From positions 1-6,230 of the forward strand of contig DAIDTZ010000448.1 of assembly GCA_027456925.1 (NCBI GenBank): 6,230 nt of DNA, read 5' to 3'. The first letter of the stretch is position 1, and each line of letters opens with the position of its first letter. Positions 1 through 5,312 of this stretch are shown piece by piece. The notes under the pieces are model-generated. The model was not told the DNA's origin. It saw only the letters and a program-made list of their open reading frames with translations, and did not search any database. The translations under genes and the position numbers were made by a program. This DNA comes from Nitrospirota bacterium. Lineage in GTDB: Bacteria > Nitrospirota > UBA9217.

Positions 1-2
1 GT

Positions 3-1223
3 GTCGCGATCCACCGCGACATCACCGCCCGTCTCACGGACCGGCGCGAGCGCGAGCGTGGCCAGGCGTCCGCCGAGCGTGAGCGCCTTCAGGGCCGGAT
101 GATCCGCTCCCAGCGACTTGAGAGCATCGGCGAGCTGGCAGGCGGAATCGCGCACGACTTCAACAACCTGCTCCAGGGAGTATTCGGTTATATCTCCATG
201 GCAAAGATAAAAATCGACCAGAAGGAGCGGTCCCTCGCCATGCTTGAACAGGCCGAGAAGGCGCTCCATATGTCGGTGAGCCTGACCAAGCAGTTGCTGA
301 CCTTCTCGAAAGGCGGAAAGCCGGTAACGAGGAAGATGGATGTGCTCCCGGCGATCGAGAACGCCGTAAAGTTCGCCCTGAGCGGTTCCAGCGTCGACTA
401 CCGCATCACGGGCGAAAAGGACCTGCGGGCGGTAGAGGCCGACGAGGGGCAGATCGGGCAGGTGATCCAGAACATTGTGCTGAATGCCGATCAGGCGATG
501 CCTTTGGGAGGCATGATAGCGATTACCTTGAAGAACGTGCGCGCCCCCCGCCCCGGCCTGCCGCCCGCCTTTACAAAGGGCGATTACGTTGAAATTGTTA
601 TTCAGGACAGCGGCATCGGCATTTCAGAACAGTATCTGCAGAAGATCTTTGACCCTTATTTTACGACCAAGGAAAAGGGGAGCGGCCTGGGACTCGCCAC
701 GTCCTATTCCATCATTAAAAACCACGGCGGCGTGATCGCCGTCGCGTCGGCGGTGGGCAAAGGCACGACCTTTTCCGTTTATCTTCCTGCCGTTGAAGCC
801 GAGGCAAAGTCCGTCGAAGCTCCCGCGGTCCCTCCTCCCGGCCGGAAGGGAAGGATCCTGGTCATGGATGATGAGGAACTGATACGGGCCATTGCCGGAG
901 AAATGATACGGTCCGCGGGTCATGAAGCGGAATTTGCGGAACAGGGCAGGACCGCCATTGAAAAATATCAGGCAGCCAGGGAAGCGGGCAACCCCTTCGA
1001 TATCGTTATCCTGGACCTGACCATCCGTGGAGGCCTCGGCGGCAAAGAGACGATAAAGCGGCTACGCGAGCTTGATCCGGGCGTCAAGGCGATCGTGTCC
1101 AGCGGTTTCTCGGAAGATTCTGTCGTTGCCGATCACCGGACGTACGGCTTCGCAGCATGCCTGACGAAACCCTATGAGTTTGAAGAACTGAGAGATGCGC
1201 TCAATACCCTCCTGACCGGCTAA
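3..1223 (+). CDS. Hybrid sensor histidine kinase with C-terminal receiver (5' end outside window)
   Basis: The frame is open at the left edge, so the N-terminus is missing. The first 32 visible codons read as the end of a PAS domain (VAIHRDITARL) and a charged, probably coiled-coil linker, joining the ATG at 99 without a stop; that ATG is therefore internal. Numbering from it: H-box GGIAHDFNNLL with phospho-acceptor His19; HisKA to about 75; HATPase with N-box QNIVLNADQAM (124-134), G1 box DSGIG (170-174), F region FDPYFTT and G2 box GSGLGL (194-199). A proline-rich linker (about 231-250) leads to a receiver domain (252-374) with acidic pair D257/D258, phospho-acceptor D306, switch S334/S335 and K357. 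All catalytic residues are present, so it should autophosphorylate and pass phosphate to its own receiver, perhaps then to an Hpt protein or another regulator (inference). The visible part has no membrane segment; the input signal is unknown. It ends 9 bp from the convergent lipoprotein gene. Confidence 0.95.
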   Translation, partial: VAIHRDITARLTDRRERERGQASAERERLQGRMIRSQRLESIGELAGGIAHDFNNLLQGVFGYISMAKIKIDQKERSLAMLEQAEKALHMSVSLTKQLLTFSKGGKPVTRKMDVLPAIENAVKFALSGSSVDYRITGEKDLRAVEADEGQIGQVIQNIVLNADQAMPLGGMIAITLKNVRAPRPGLPPAFTKGDYVEIVIQDSGIGISEQYLQKIFDPYFTTKEKGSGLGLATSYSIIKNHGGVIAVASAVGKGTTFSVYLPAVEAEAKSVEAPAVPPPGRKGRILVMDDEELIRAIAGEMIRSAGHEAEFAEQGRTAIEKYQAAREAGNPFDIVILDLTIRGGLGGKETIKRLRELDPGVKAIVSSGFSEDSVVADHRTYGFAACLTKPYEFEELRDALNTLLTG

Positions 1224-1232
1224 GGGCCTTTT

Positions 1233-1556
1233 TCAGATGCGGTGGAAAGTGCACCGGAGAAAGGAGTCCGCTTCGCTGAAGGCCTGCAAAGCCGGCACCT
1301 CCTTCTTTACCTTGTAAGAGGTGTCGAGGTCGTAGATTTCGAGGGGATATTTGCTTCCTTCGTTCACGAGAATAACAACGTTCTTTATATCATCGGGATA
1401 GCGGCATCCGTAAAGCAGCAGGGTATAGGTACCCGTGACTGCAGCAGGGTCAACAGCCGAGGTCGCGAGCTGTTTGCCTGCCATGCAGCCCGTGAGCATT
1501 ATTGCAAGGAAGACCAACGCTGTTGCGCCGGGTCCCGAATTTTTCCCTTTCATCAT
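1233..1556 (-). CDS. Small predicted lipoprotein, function unknown
   Basis: The 107-residue product starts with a lipoprotein signal: a short basic N-terminus (MMKGK), a hydrophobic core and lipobox LTGC with Cys24 as the lipidation site. Residue +2 is Met rather than Asp, which fits outer-membrane sorting if E. coli rules apply (inference). The mature part is about 84 residues (TGTYTLLLYGCRYPDDIKNV, then ILVNEGSKYPLEIYDL) and ends SFLRCTFHRI; I do not recognise a named domain. A clear ribosome-binding site, AGGAAAGAG, lies 4 nt before the ATG at 1556 and 7 nt before a second ATG at 1553; either could initiate. The gene is transcribed toward the hybrid kinase gene and their stop codons are 9 bp apart. 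The ending feels abrupt for a domain of this type, so C-terminal shortening is possible but unproven. Confidence 0.75.
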   Translation of the reverse strand: MMKGKNSGPGATALVFLAIMLTGCMAGKQLATSAVDPAAVTGTYTLLLYGCRYPDDIKNVVILVNEGSKYPLEIYDLDTSYKVKKEVPALQAFSEADSFLRCTFHRI

Positions 1557-1617
1557 GATCTCTTTCCTTTTTTAACGCCGGCTTGCCCGGATCGATCCGT
1601 TTTTCCTCTTCACTTTT

Positions 1618-1623
1618 ATTATA
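1618..1623 (-). promoter_or_regulatory. Candidate -10 box for the lipoprotein gene
   Basis: Read on the minus strand this is a perfect TATAAT, about 60 nt upstream of the lipoprotein start codon. I see no good -35 hexamer at 16-18 bp, so it is only a candidate. The leader would include the 12-bp palindrome CGGATCGATCCG at 1588-1599. Confidence 0.3.
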
Positions 1624-1678
1624 GACCCGCATTGCCCATCCTGCACAGCCAGTGAAGATGCATTAAACATAGAAAAAA

Positions 1679-1831
1679 CATTTAGACACGGAAGAAGCGG
1701 ATTAACACATGATAAAAGCGGATAAATTCGAAAGCACGGCAAGCGCCTCTTGGGTGAACTACTCTTTGAAGAAAAATCCGTTGTTATCCGACTCTTATCA
1801 GATTTGATCCGTGTCAAATGCCGTTATTAGG
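1679..1831. repeat. Imperfect palindromic intergenic repeat element (MITE/REP-like)
   Basis: The two ends are related as imperfect inverted repeats. CATTTAGACACGGA (1679-1692) matches the reverse complement of the right end, CATTTGACACGGA (1808-1820), with one extra base. GATAAAAGCGGATAA (1711-1725) matches the reverse complement of 1784-1799, GATAAGAGTCGGATAA. Between the arms lies about 60 bp without obvious symmetry. The right end (1796-1831) recurs at 5264-5299 with 33 of 36 bases identical. The element encodes no transposase and only short out-of-register ORFs. Its GGATTAACAC/GCGGATAAA style resembles non-coding repeats I associate with environmental genomes; that resemblance is from memory and was not checked. 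It lies between the lipoprotein leader and the response-regulator promoter. Confidence 0.6.
1802..1819. repeat. Short inverted repeat inside the repeat element
   Basis: ATTTGA (1802-1807) and TCAAAT (1814-1819) are perfect complements around the 6-nt loop TCCGTG. The second copy of the element (5270-5287) keeps ATTTG/CAAAT with the loop-proximal pair broken. It could form a small hairpin in RNA or bind a dimeric protein; nothing in the sequence decides between these. Confidence 0.5.
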
Positions 1832-1926
1832 TTAAAAAAACGTGTACCAGGCGCAGGGAGCATGTATCATCGATTCCCGTGATCGGTTTAGCCTGCTCTC
1901 GCCCCTGAAAAACATTGTCGAAACTG

Positions 1927-1954
1927 TTGACTTTGGTTTTGAATTTCGTATGAT
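1927..1954 (+). promoter_or_regulatory. Sigma70-type promoter for the CheY-like regulator
   Basis: TTGACT (1927-1932) and TATGAT (1949-1954) are separated by 16 bp, each one mismatch from consensus. Transcription would start near 1961, giving a leader of about 34 nt before the ATG at 1995. The -10 box overlaps the in-frame ATGs at 1950 and 1953, which argues against using those or the more upstream ATG at 1842 as the start codon. Confidence 0.6.
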
Positions 1955-1994
1955 GGAGGTCATTGCGCTTCTGCGGCGGGGTGGCGGAATACTT

Positions 1995-2375
1995 ATGAAG
2001 AATTGGTCAAACAAATGGGTCCTGGTCGTTGACGACTCGCAAACGATGCGGATGCTGCTATTGTTCCATGTGCTCAAGCTGCTGCCCGGCGTGAAGATCA
2101 TGGAGGCGGTCAACGGCTCCCATGCTCTGGAAAAGCTGAAACGACAGGACGTGGACCTTATTCTTACGGACATGAACATGCCGGAACTGGACGGCGCGGG
2201 GCTGATCTGCGCGGTCCGGCTGGAACTAAAGCGGCAGACGCCGATCATCGTCATCACCACGAAGGGCGAACAGCGGGACCGGGAGCGGGGCATGGAACTC
2301 GGCGCAAACGGGTACATTACCAAACCGCTTGATATCCGGCAATTCAGGTCAACGGGCCTGAAATTCCTCTCCTGA
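1995..2375 (+). CDS. Stand-alone CheY-like response regulator receiver
   Basis: The 126-residue product is a single receiver domain with no output domain. Acidic pair D13/D14 (VLVVDDS), phospho-acceptor D59 (LILTDMNMP), switch Thr88/Thr89 (IVITTKG) and K110 (YITKPLD) are all present, so it should be phosphorylatable. The reading frame stays open upstream to an ATG at 1842. I chose 1995 because it gives a standard CheY length, the residues before it (MYQAQGACII and on) look unlike any receiver, and a promoter covers 1927-1954. The Shine-Dalgarno is weak (GGTGGCGG, 1981-1987 region). Such proteins act by binding a partner such as a motor switch, kinase or cyclic-di-GMP enzyme, or as a phosphate shuttle. 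The hybrid kinase upstream is a possible phosphodonor and the GGDEF-EAL protein downstream a possible target, both by proximity only. Confidence 0.93.
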   Translation: MKNWSNKWVLVVDDSQTMRMLLLFHVLKLLPGVKIMEAVNGSHALEKLKRQDVDLILTDMNMPELDGAGLICAVRLELKRQTPIIVITTKGEQRDRERGMELGANGYITKPLDIRQFRSTGLKFLS

Positions 2376-2376
2376 T

Positions 2377-2397
2377 CGCAGCGCCGGTCCTGCTGCG
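2377..2397 (+). other. Hairpin just after the response-regulator stop
   Basis: CGCAGC (2377-2382) and GCTGCG (2392-2397) pair perfectly around a 9-nt loop, beginning 1 nt after the TGA. No U-run follows, so it is not a standard intrinsic terminator. It may stabilise the 3' end or be chance. Confidence 0.3.
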
Positions 2398-2438
2398 TCA
2401 CATTCGCCGGGATAGAGCATTGTGCAAAACGAGCATCG

Positions 2439-2630
2439 TCAGGACTTCTTGCGAGGCGGAGTTCTTTTCTTCGCTGTTTTCTCTTTAAGAGCCGGCGCGG
2501 AATACAGGTGATAGGCGCAGTCCGGCCCTACGAGCCTCCTCGCAGCATCGAAGGAAAGTTTTACCTTGCCGTCTATGACAAGCCTTCGGTACAGATACCG
2601 GAGCCGAATCTCCTCGGAAACAGGCTTCAT
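2439..2630 (-). CDS. Small basic protein of unknown function
   Basis: The predicted product is 63 residues from the ATG at 2630, or 66 from an in-frame GTG at 2639. It opens MKPVSEEIRLRYLYRRLVI, continues with an amphipathic stretch containing SFDAARRLVG, and ends in a Lys/Arg-rich tail (KEKTAKKRTPPRKKS). There is no signal peptide or membrane segment. Codon choice resembles the neighbouring genes, and the overlapping plus-strand ORF has a less natural composition, so I favour the minus strand. The ribosome-binding site is poor (GAGAGTGG upstream of the ATG). The basic tail suggests nucleic-acid contact, but this is only composition. It sits alone, opposite in direction to both flanking signalling genes. 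I do not recognise a family. Confidence 0.5.
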   Translation of the reverse strand: MKPVSEEIRLRYLYRRLVIDGKVKLSFDAARRLVGPDCAYHLYSAPALKEKTAKKRTPPRKKS

Positions 2631-2700
2631 ATTGCCCACTCTCGGGAACCATTTGTAAATCCGTCTCTTTTACCGTCTGAGAAGAAAGTCCATCATTCTC

Positions 2701-2731
2701 ATATACCCTTAATATACCCATATGCGGGTAT
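2701..2731. promoter_or_regulatory. Candidate operator: direct and inverted ATACCC repeats
   Basis: ATATACCC occurs at 2701-2708 and again at 2712-2719, an 11-bp phase or about one helical turn. The second copy also forms a perfect inverted repeat, ATACCC-N6-GGGTAT (2714-2731). The block ends about 28 bp upstream of the -10 box of the GGDEF-EAL promoter, placing it roughly at -40 to -70 from the predicted start. That position suits an activator or a repressor; the factor is unknown. The minus-strand small gene could share it. Confidence 0.45.
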
Positions 2732-2755
2732 TTACTGCCTGAAAAATCATTAGTA

Positions 2756-2764
2756 TGATATAAT
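2756..2764 (+). promoter_or_regulatory. Extended -10 promoter for the GGDEF-EAL gene
   Basis: TGATATAAT is a perfect extended -10 element (TG-N-TATAAT, with TATAAT at 2759-2764). No good -35 hexamer lies 17 bp upstream, which extended -10 promoters tolerate and which would leave room for activator control from the inverted repeat at 2714-2731. The predicted start is near 2771, giving a leader of about 57 nt. A small inverted repeat, TACAA-CAAT-TTGTA (2766-2779), overlaps the predicted start. Confidence 0.5.
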
Positions 2765-2827
2765 ATACAACAATTTGTACCACTTTATTCTTAGCAAGCA
2801 GCATGCCTTCCCGGGAGGGCCTTGGCA

Positions 2828-4303
2828 TTGATAAAAAAAAGCAGGTTAATCGTTATCATCGGCTCAATGCTTCTGGGCGCTGTCCTGGTGCTCATTGCAA
2901 TCGGCCTGGTGACAATCGGAGACGATGGTTCCCCGGCGCACAGAGTGGTCGCCGGGCTTTTGTTTCTGCTCACCGGGCTCGGTGCTCTCCTTGCGGTCGT
3001 TGTGCAAAAAAGCATGAAGACCTTTGCCAGACAGGCTGAGCAGTTTGCCACTCGCGATCCTTTGACGTACCTCTACAACCAGAAAACCTTCTGGGATTAT
3101 ATGGGATACGAGATCGAGCGGGCAAAGCGGCATAAATACCGTTTCTCGATCATGCTCGTCGATCTCGACAATTTCAAGATCATCAACGATATCCATGGCC
3201 ATGAGGCAGGGGACTCCTACCTCTGTTTGTTCTCATCGCTGTTCAAAGCAGCGATCCGCAAGGGCGATATCGCCGCCCGGTACGGGGGAGACAACTTTGC
3301 GGCCATCCTTCCGGTGTGCGATGAGGCCCAGGCTTATATCGCGGCCAAGCGGCTCCACGACAGCATTCACGACGCCGAGTTTCGCCTTCCCGACGGCTCG
3401 CTGATCAAACTCACCGGATCGATCAGCATGGCGGTCTATCCGGACCATGCTCAGGATTCGTTGGCACTGTATCGCGTTGCGGACAGCATGCTGCACCAGG
3501 CCAAGGTCCTGGGCAGGGACCGGATCGGGCTCCCCAGCGACGATCTGAGCGCCGATCTGCTGAAAGGCGCGGGTCAGAAAAGCATCTTTATCCTGGAGGC
3601 GATCCGTCAGAAGCGGGTGGTCCCGTACTTCCAGCCTATTGTCGACGTGACGAAAAAAGAGGTCATGGCCTATGAAGTCCTGACCAGGATCGTCATGCCG
3701 GAACGGGTCGTTTCAGCCTCGGAGTTCATCGAAGAAGCCGAAGGAATGGGCGCGATCGGGAAGATCGATTATCTCCTGATCGAGCAGGCCCTGGCGACGG
3801 TGAAGCGGCATGGATATCAGGGAAAACTCTTCTTCAACCTATCACCCAAGGCCCTGGTATTGAACGAATTCATGCCGACCATGCGCGGCTTCATGGACCA
3901 ATTCGATGTGAAACCGCCGCAGCTGGTTTTTGAGATCACGGAACGCGATACGGTTAAAAATCTCGGTCTGGTAGAGGACATCATCCATGGTCTCAAGGAT
4001 GACGGCTTTCAGCTGGCGATCGATGACTTCGGCGTCGGCTACTCTTCGTTCCGGTACCTCAAGCTGTTCAAAGCGGACTTCCTGAAAGTGGACGGCGATT
4101 TCATCAAGAGCATGAGCGGCGAGAATAACAAAATGGAAAAAGCCATTGTGTCGAACATCGCCAGCCTCGCCGGGGATCTCGGGATAAAAACCATCGCAGA
4201 ATACGTCGAATCAGAATCGATCCTCGACAATGTCCGGTTGGCGGGCATAGATTTCGCCCAGGGATACTTTATCCGCCATCCGCTGCCGGACCTCAAGATG
4301 TAA
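2828..4303 (+). CDS. Membrane GGDEF-EAL protein, probable c-di-GMP phosphodiesterase
   Basis: The 491-residue protein has two N-terminal membrane segments (about 7-30 and 39-60) with a very short loop, then cytoplasmic GGDEF (about 75-233) and EAL (about 252-488) domains. I chose the TTG at 2828 because GGGAGGG (2813-2819) sits 8 nt upstream; the TTG at 2822 is only 2 nt from it. GGDEF half: D112, N120 and D129 of the FKxIND/GHxxGD region are present, and the inhibitory RxxD site is RKGD (144-147), but the signature is GGDNF (153-157), with Asn for the fourth-position Glu. EAL half: EVL (283-285), N337, E369, DDFGVG (399-404), K420, E458 and Q478 are all in place. This predicts c-di-GMP hydrolysis, with cyclase activity reduced or the GGDEF domain used as a GTP or c-di-GMP sensor. 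There is no PAS, HAMP or large periplasmic sensor. Confidence 0.95.
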   Translation: MIKKSRLIVIIGSMLLGAVLVLIAIGLVTIGDDGSPAHRVVAGLLFLLTGLGALLAVVVQKSMKTFARQAEQFATRDPLTYLYNQKTFWDYMGYEIERAKRHKYRFSIMLVDLDNFKIINDIHGHEAGDSYLCLFSSLFKAAIRKGDIAARYGGDNFAAILPVCDEAQAYIAAKRLHDSIHDAEFRLPDGSLIKLTGSISMAVYPDHAQDSLALYRVADSMLHQAKVLGRDRIGLPSDDLSADLLKGAGQKSIFILEAIRQKRVVPYFQPIVDVTKKEVMAYEVLTRIVMPERVVSASEFIEEAEGMGAIGKIDYLLIEQALATVKRHGYQGKLFFNLSPKALVLNEFMPTMRGFMDQFDVKPPQLVFEITERDTVKNLGLVEDIIHGLKDDGFQLAIDDFGVGYSSFRYLKLFKADFLKVDGDFIKSMSGENNKMEKAIVSNIASLAGDLGIKTIAEYVESESILDNVRLAGIDFAQGYFIRHPLPDLKM

Positions 4304-4355
4304 ACCGATCCGCGCAGCCTGCGGCTTATCCTCAAGCATCAAAGGTTCGTGTAAT

Positions 4356-4377
4356 AATCAATGCATCTTGATTTTTT
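4356..4377 (+). terminator. Weak candidate terminator after GGDEF-EAL
   Basis: AATCAA (4356-4361) pairs with TTGATT (4368-4373) around the loop TGCATC and runs into TTTTGTTT. The stem is only 6 bp and AT-rich, so it is weak, but it lies about 50 bp past the stop and is followed by a T-run. Confidence 0.35.
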
Positions 4378-4416
4378 GTTTCTGTTGCCCTTGTGTGCCT
4401 CCTTCTCTTGAGCTCC

Positions 4417-4434
4417 TTCACCGGCACCGGTGAA
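4417..4434. repeat. Perfect 18-bp palindrome at the 3' end of the DHFR-family gene
   Basis: TTCACCGGCACCGGTGAA is two 8-bp arms around CA. It begins 2 nt beyond the minus-strand stop codon (4437-4439). As RNA it would form about a 7-bp GC-rich stem with a 4-nt loop. No T-run follows on the minus strand, so it is either an mRNA 3'-stabilising hairpin, part of a factor-dependent terminator, or a protein site between the two convergent genes. Confidence 0.45.
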
Positions 4435-4436
4435 CG

Positions 4437-4994
4437 CTACTTCTTCGGCTGGTAATACAGGAGAACGTTCCCTGACTTGAAGTTCCTTGAGTGTGTAAGC
4501 TCCAACTCCAGTTTGTTATTGATGCCCTTGAATAACGGGTTTCCTTTTCCCAGAATAACGGGATTCACCATAATCCTGTGTTCATCGATCAAGCCGGGCG
4601 GTGTAAGTTCTGATACGATTGAGCCGCTGCCCAATATCACCATGTCATTGCCCGGGCCTTGCTTCAATTTAATTATTTCTTCCTCGATCTTCTCCTTCAC
4701 CAGCCTCGTATTGTGCCATTCCGCTTTGCCCAGGGTCCTGGAAAAAACGATCTTCGCCAGGCTGTTCATCCGCGTGGCCACGAGGGGATCGCTTTTGATC
4801 ACTTCGGGCGTGGGCCAGAACCTTACCATGAGTTCATAGGTCACGCGGCCGAACAACAGCAGATCAACGGAATCGAGCATGGCAACGGCATATTCATTGA
4901 ACTCGGCGTCCACGTTATGCCAGCTGATGTCTCTGTCCGGTCCCTCAAAGTAGCCGTCAAGGGATACCATATTGAATTCCAGCAATTTTCTCAT
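4437..4994 (-). CDS. Dihydrofolate reductase / RibD C-terminal domain family protein
   Basis: The 185-residue product matches the RibD-C (DHFR-like) fold in its landmarks. These are an N-terminal strand with FNMVSLDGYF (7-16), LLLFGRVTYELM (45-56), KIVFSRTL (81-88), the NADPH-binding stretch VILGSGSIVSEL (119-130) and DEHRIMVNPVILGKGNPLF (137-155). The length is typical of the stand-alone family of probable NAD(P)H-dependent reductases; the true substrate is not known for most members, and neither riboflavin synthesis nor trimethoprim resistance can be claimed. I chose the ATG at 4994 because GAGGAG is 8 nt upstream and the family usually begins with MRK. An in-frame ATG at 5039 also has AGGAGG 11 nt upstream and would add 15 residues (MRVIFRFFAGRGEPE). 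The gene probably has its own promoter in the gap upstream. Confidence 0.9.
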   Translation of the reverse strand: MRKLLEFNMVSLDGYFEGPDRDISWHNVDAEFNEYAVAMLDSVDLLLFGRVTYELMVRFWPTPEVIKSDPLVATRMNSLAKIVFSRTLGKAEWHNTRLVKEKIEEEIIKLKQGPGNDMVILGSGSIVSELTPPGLIDEHRIMVNPVILGKGNPLFKGINNKLELELTHSRNFKSGNVLLYYQPKK

Positions 4995-5130
4995 CTCGGG
5001 TTCTCCTCTGCCTGCGAAAAAGCGAAAAATAACTCTCATTTTTCCGGCAACCTCCTGTTACGGTTGCTCGCAAGGTGTCTTTCCGCACAGTCCGCTTTTG
5101 TTGAACAGGGATAAATGCCATCCTGATTTG

Positions 5131-5159
5131 AAGATAGCACGGGATAGAGCATGCGTCAA
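5131..5159 (-). promoter_or_regulatory. Candidate promoter for the DHFR-family gene
   Basis: On the minus strand TTGACG (5159-5154) and TATCTT (5136-5131) are separated by exactly 17 bp. The -35 has one mismatch and the -10 two. The leader would be about 130 nt and contain both possible start codons. The three palindromes at 5163-5201 lie directly upstream of the -35. Confidence 0.35.
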
Positions 5160-5162
5160 AGG

Positions 5163-5201
5163 GGCCATGGCCTCAAATTTTGAGCATACCAAGGTGGTAT
5201 G
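5163..5201. repeat. Three abutting palindromes
   Basis: Three symmetric sequences lie end to end: GGCCATGGCC (5163-5172), CTCAAATTTTGAG (5172-5184, 6-nt arms around one T) and CATACCAAGGTGGTATG (5185-5201, 7-nt arms around AGG). The first two share one base. Only the third could form a good RNA hairpin; the first two have almost no loop and are better read as protein sites on DNA. They sit just upstream of the candidate minus-strand promoter. Confidence 0.5.
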
Positions 5202-5232
5202 GGGAAGGGCGGAGAGGAAAGAAAAAAAGGAG
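5201..5232 (+). other. Purine tract (pyrimidine-rich on minus strand)
   Basis: Thirty-one of 32 bases are purines; the exception is C5210. The tract includes A7 (5222-5228). On the minus strand, downstream of the LEA14 gene, it reads as a C/T-rich stretch with a T7 run after a very short AGGA/TCCT stem, so it might help end that transcript. On the plus strand it contains the ribosome-binding-like AAGGAG. Confidence 0.4.
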
Positions 5233-5243
5233 CCGCATTTCCT

Positions 5244-5312
5244 ATGATGATAAGCCTGCCTCGTATCAGATTTGATCCGAGCCAAATGCCGTTTTTAGGA
5301 TTATTGTTTTAA
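5244..5312 (+). CDS. Possible 22-residue micro-ORF overlapping the repeat
   Basis: ATG at 5244 (with a second ATG directly after) follows AAGGAG by 11 nt and encodes MMISLPRIRFDPSQMPFLGL followed by LF, ending at TAA 5310-5312. Most of the codons come from the repeat element, and the end overlaps the last codons of the LEA14 gene in antisense. I see no promoter for it. It is listed because the ribosome-binding spacing is reasonable, but chance is the more likely explanation. Confidence 0.12.
   Translation: MMISLPRIRFDPSQMPFLGLLF
5264..5299. repeat. Partial second copy of the dispersed repeat
   Basis: This 36-bp stretch is identical to 1796-1831 at 33 positions, and the similarity extends 4 bp further left with one more mismatch. 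It abuts the stop codon of the LEA14 gene (5301-5303). No matching left arm like that at 1679-1730 is seen in the adjacent 200 bp, so this looks like a solo end or a decayed copy. Confidence 0.6.

Noticed and set aside
1588..1604. CGGATCGATCCG palindrome followed by five T as a plus-strand terminator
   Set aside because: No plus-strand gene ends nearby, the nearest stop being at 1223, and the palindrome leaves almost no loop; it is more likely incidental in the lipoprotein leader.
1242..1655. Plus-strand 137-residue ORF opposite the lipoprotein gene
   Set aside because: It is the antisense shadow of the lipoprotein, which has a lipobox and a strong ribosome-binding site.
1572..1817. Minus-strand 81-residue ORF starting TTG at the repeat
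   Set aside because: It is built almost entirely from the palindromic repeat element and uses a TTG start without a ribosome-binding site.
1842..1994. N-terminal extension of the response regulator to the ATG at 1842
   Set aside because: The extra 51 residues resemble no receiver extension, the promoter lies inside them, and the core from 1995 is already a complete CheY-length domain.
1832..1994. Possible c-di-GMP riboswitch upstream of the signalling genes
   Set aside because: I looked for the conserved GEMM core and tetraloop receptor and saw neither here nor at 2765-2827.
2408..2420. 13-bp match CGGGATAGAGCAT with 5140-5152
   Set aside because: A single 13-mer repeat is expected at around chance level in a 6-kb window on two strands, and the flanks do not align convincingly.
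2508..2753. Plus-strand 81-residue ORF
   Set aside because: It overlaps the small minus-strand gene and runs into the AT-rich regulatory region; its composition is not protein-like and it lacks a ribosome-binding site.
5058..5285. Minus-strand 75-residue ORF, also starting TTG in the repeat
   Set aside because: It shares its first codons with the 1572-1817 ORF only because both begin in the same repeat; the rest is unrelated and runs through palindromes and the pyrimidine tract.
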